This document shows, piece after piece, positions 63,384 through 64,000 of a stretch of 64,000 nucleotides of DNA. The stretch is from positions 3,209,501 to 3,273,500 of the forward strand of contig NZ_CP041217.1 in the NCBI RefSeq assembly GCF_006542275.1, read 5' to 3'. A program made the translations under genes and the position numbers. Source of the stretch: Saccharibacillus brassicae. GTDB taxonomy: Bacteria; Bacillota; Bacilli; Paenibacillales; Paenibacillaceae. Every line of letters starts with the position of its first letter. Position 1 is the first letter of the stretch. The notes below the pieces were generated by a model. That model saw only the letters and a list, made by a program, of their open reading frames with translations, did not search any database and was not told the DNA's origin.

Positions 63384-63645
63384 TGTCCGGCAGTCTCCCG
63401 GCTGTGCACGCTGCCGCCGTCCATCCGCGTTTCTGTCGAACACGGCGTCCGGCGCCTGCGTCGCGCTTCGATTCTGTCCGCTCCGCCATCCTGTCCGGCA
63501 GTCTCCCGGCTAGGCACGCTGTCTCCGTCCGTCCGCGTTTCTGTCCAACGCGGCGTCCAGCATCCGCTTTGCACCTGCGTCGCGCTTTGGCATCCGCTTC
63601 GCCGCCCGCTACCCCGCCGCCCTGTCCGGCAGTCTCCCGCCGGAC
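63384..63645. repeat. 108-base-spaced direct repeats
   Basis: TGTCCGGCAGTCTCCCGGCT followed by GCACGCTG, TCCGCGTTTCTGTC and CGGCGTCC occurs at 63384 and 63492 with few changes; a third start, TGTCCGGCAGTCTCCCG, lies at 63623. Confidence 0.85.
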
Positions 63646-63845
63646 GTCCCCGCCCCAACCCTCCGGCCTGCCGAAGCGGGGGAAGCGGAAGCGCCGGCTT
63701 CCCCCGCGTTCGGCGCCCGTATCCGCACGCCGCCGCTGTCGATCCGCTGCCGTCCGCGTGCCGATCGGGTTTCCCCAAATTTTAATGAAACTTGAGCAAT
63801 TTGTGAAAAGGGCGCAAAACAGGGGACGCGGCTTCCTGCGAAGCA

Positions 63846-63874
63846 TTGTCGAAAACGACAGGCGGGCGTATAAT
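63846..63874 (+). promoter_or_regulatory. sigma-A promoter near the right edge
   Basis: TTGTCG, 17 bases, TATAAT. Confidence 0.8.
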
Positions 63875-63984
63875 GAAGGCATCTAAGATTTAGGTATTCA
63901 AAAATGAGTATTTTGCAGCGGGGGCGTCTTTTATCGGCGTTATATGTGAAATTTGGTGCAAAGTACGGGTGAGGGAGCCAGGAC

Positions 63985-64000
63985 ATGAAAGGCAGGATGA
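63985..64000 (+). CDS. start of a gene cut by the window edge
   Basis: ATGAAAGGCAGGATG begins at 63985 after AGGGAGCCAGGAC, with the TATAAT promoter 110 bases upstream. Only five codons (MKGRM) are visible, so the product cannot be named. Confidence 0.45.

Larger units (their letters stand above)
63302..63984. other. intergenic region with direct repeats and a promoter
   Basis: Contains two copies of a unit of about 75-80 bases spaced 108 apart (63384 and 63492) plus a short third piece at 63623. The promoter for the next gene is at 63846-63874. Overlapping frames on both strands look like shadows. Confidence 0.6.

Noticed and set aside
62327-63886. 519-residue plus-strand ORF
   Set aside because: Antisense of the Ser/Pro-rich lipoprotein, Arg/Gly/Ala shadow; the minus strand has lipobox and ribosome site.

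Overview
The window looks like chromosome of a GC-rich member of the Paenibacillaceae. Saccharibacillus or a close Paenibacillus relative is my best guess, made from gene content and style only. Support for a Gram-positive, endospore-former-like host: strong AGGAGG-type ribosome binding sites, sigma-A promoters, a T-box in front of serS, a yybP-ykoY manganese riboswitch in front of a TerC gene, many intrinsic terminators, CcdC, and DUF4179-type anti-sigma factors.

Layout. 1-1929: the end of a two-permease ABC-2 (lantibiotic-immunity-like) unit and a small secreted or membrane protein. 2141-4404: an L-lactate dehydrogenase-family gene diverging from a CurA-like NADPH oxidoreductase. 4578-9268: a sugar block with a membrane-anchored DUF4309-GH3 hexosaminidase, a LacI regulator carrying an unusual in-frame palindromic repeat, and a GH1 6-phospho-beta-glucosidase with a clear operator. 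9341-9956: a repeat-rich spacer. 9957-10508: ccdC.

10723-20398 is one tightly overlapping operon: response regulator, hybrid histidine kinase, Hpt-REC-degenerate GGDEF-REC protein, membrane HEAT protein, processive GT2 synthase and an exported protein of unknown function. It reads as a phosphorelay coupled to an exopolysaccharide synthase, with a probable c-di-GMP receptor in the relay. 20796-23789 is a GH65 phosphorylase fused to beta-phosphoglucomutase. 23942-26794 has a decayed sigma/anti-sigma pair followed by an intact paralogous pair. 26880-34023 holds housekeeping and hypothetical genes (ArsR regulator, lactonase, DUF4385, NAD(P)-binding protein, Nnr). 34951-43869 holds an MCP, serS with T-box, an IDEAL-like protein, TerC with Mn riboswitch, nrdDG and a thiamine-binding protein.

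44045-46869 is a small AT-rich island at a tRNA-Thr gene. It is bounded by 33-base near-identical repeats (the tRNA 3' end) and carries a frameshifted integrase plus orphan genes. hicAB follows just outside, with a palindromic operator lying in its promoter. 47876-49486 is an active-looking diguanylate cyclase.

50145-60906 is a cluster of MoxR ATPase, DUF5682, VWA, DUF5724/DUF4132 and SWIM-domain proteins, resembling the uncharacterised E. coli yehL-yehM-yehP-yehQ/yehI genes. The right end has repeat-rich DNA, a serine/proline-rich lipoprotein with 22-residue repeats, and the start of a further gene.

The two best candidates for little-described systems are the phosphorelay/GT2 operon and the MoxR-VWA-SWIM cluster. 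Dispersed palindromes built on AATAACTGC/GCAGTTATT recur in at least three spacers.
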